Shown here: piece by piece, positions 20,279-21,043 of the stretch
Layout: each line of letters starts with the position of its first letter
Numbering within the stretch: position 1 is the stretch's first letter
From: Oscillospiraceae bacterium
GTDB taxonomy: Bacteria; Bacillota; Clostridia; Oscillospirales; Oscillospiraceae
Direction of reading: 5' to 3'
Length of the DNA stretch: 21,043 nt
Assembly: GCA_016296045.1 (NCBI GenBank)
Contig: JAEDKB010000008.1
Span: forward strand, 1-21,043
The notes under the pieces: model-generated
Seen by the model: the letters and a program-made list of their open reading frames with translations, nothing else
The model's database searches: none
Told to the model about the DNA's origin: nothing
Made by a program: the position numbers and the translations under genes

Positions 20279-21043
20279 ATGAACAGCAAACCGATCGCCG
20301 TTTTTGATTCCGGCCTTGGAGGCATCAGCGTCCTGCGTCGGCTCATTCAGGTGCTTCCGGAGGAAAATTTTCTATATTTCGGTGATTCCGCAAATGCTCC
20401 CTACGGTCCCCGTCCGACGGAGGAAATTCGGTCCTTGACCCTCGAAAACGCGGACAGGTTGTTTTCTCGCGGGGCAAAAGCGCTGGTCGTGGCCTGCAAT
20501 ACCGCGACCTCGGCCGCCATTGATACCCTCCGTGAACGTTATCCGAACCGAATTATTATCGGAATCGAGCCTGCTTTGAAGCTGGCGGTTTCCCGTCATC
20601 CCAACGGACGGATTCTTGTCATGGCAACCGATGCCACTTTGCGCGAGAAGAAATTTGCCACTTTGATGGAACGCTTTGCGGAGCATTGTGAAATCTTAAA
20701 ATGTCCCTGTCCCGCGCTGGTCGAGTTTGTAGAGCGCGGCGAGCTGGAGGGAGAAGCGCTTCAAAAGGTTCTGAAAGCGGAGCTGCAAGCCCATCTGACG
20801 CCGGCACCGGACGCGGTCGTTCTCGGCTGCACGCACTTTCCCTTCCTGCGTTCTGCAATACAGCGCGTTGTCGGTGATTCTCCGGAGCTTCTCGACGGCG
20901 CGGACGGCACGGCAAAGGAGACAAAACGCCGTTTAACTGAAGCCGGTCTGCTCCGAACCGGCAGTCCCGGAAAGGTCGAACTGGTCAACAGCCTGCAAAC
21001 ACCGGAAATCTTTGCACTTTCGGAAAAATTACTGTCTGTCTGA
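20279..21043 (+). CDS. murI: Glutamate racemase
   Basis: Protein of 254 residues, complete; the stop codon is the last three bases of the window. MurI supplies D-glutamate for peptidoglycan. Motifs: PIAVFDSGLGGISVLR with Asp10 and Ser11, YFGDSANAPYGPRP (33-46), the first catalytic cysteine Cys73 in VVACNTATSAA, and the second, Cys184, in VLGCTHFPFL with His186. The ATG at 20279 is preferred because the family starts within a few residues of IAVFDSG. The GGAGG at 20261-20265 is 13 bases away, longer than optimal. The frame extends to 20183 but that part lies in the repeat block. Confidence 0.97.
   Translation: MNSKPIAVFDSGLGGISVLRRLIQVLPEENFLYFGDSANAPYGPRPTEEIRSLTLENADRLFSRGAKALVVACNTATSAAIDTLRERYPNRIIIGIEPALKLAVSRHPNGRILVMATDATLREKKFATLMERFAEHCEILKCPCPALVEFVERGELEGEALQKVLKAELQAHLTPAPDAVVLGCTHFPFLRSAIQRVVGDSPELLDGADGTAKETKRRLTEAGLLRTGSPGKVELVNSLQTPEIFALSEKLLSV

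Overview
The window is a densely packed chromosomal segment of a low-to-mid GC Gram-positive bacterium. I infer a Clostridia member, probably Oscillospirales/Ruminococcaceae-like. The basis is strong AGGAGG-type ribosome binding sites, sigma-A-type promoters with frequent extended -10 elements, S-layer homology (SLH) domains, the infC-rpmI-rplT and ymfF-ymfH-lgt clusters, a Cytidylate_kin2 kinase, and PII and FeoA families typical of anaerobic Firmicutes. There are no rRNA or tRNA genes, no insertion sequence and no CRISPR array. Most of it is housekeeping, so the unusual material lies in gene pairs, leaders and intergenic repeats.

Left part (1-6850). The start of a feoA-type gene reads out of the window on the minus strand. 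It is divergent from a two-lobed P-loop ATPase of the PRK06851 type. Next comes a two-gene operon of a PII-like signalling protein and a Kef-type (CPA2) antiporter that lacks its own regulatory domain, closed by a strong terminator. An AT-richer island (about 3014-3569) holds a small acidic protein and a short Cro/C1-type regulator, divergently transcribed over a consensus promoter with an operator-like inverted repeat. Then tsaE-tsaB-upp (tRNA t6A modification and uracil salvage) runs on the minus strand, divergent from rodA.

Middle part (6850-15290). A secreted SLH protein converges on a minus-strand operon of ymfF-like and ymfH-like M16 peptidases, lgt and a small coiled-coil protein. A divergent region then leads to prmA and a membrane-anchored putative glycoside hydrolase (DUF4015-like). 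After a terminator comes a TTG-started metal(loid) exporter with a hairpin-containing leader.

Right part (15290-21043). A repeat-rich intergenic block separates the exporter from a ComEC-type metallo-hydrolase. This is followed by an intergenic region with opposing promoters and a possible small RNA, a thioredoxin-like gene, a cytidylate kinase-like gene, and infC-rpmI-rplT. That operon has a consensus promoter, a leader terminator (L20-type attenuation is likely) and an ATC start codon for infC. A divergent lipoprotein gene, a cluster of nested palindromes carrying a promoter, and murI complete the window.

Several genes serve the envelope (rodA, murI, lgt, SLH protein, lipoprotein, DUF4015-like protein) or translation (infC, rpmI, rplT, prmA, tsaB, tsaE). 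I do not see a large undescribed system. The best candidates for new biology are the PII-antiporter pair, the small divergent regulator module, and the palindromic elements that carry promoters.
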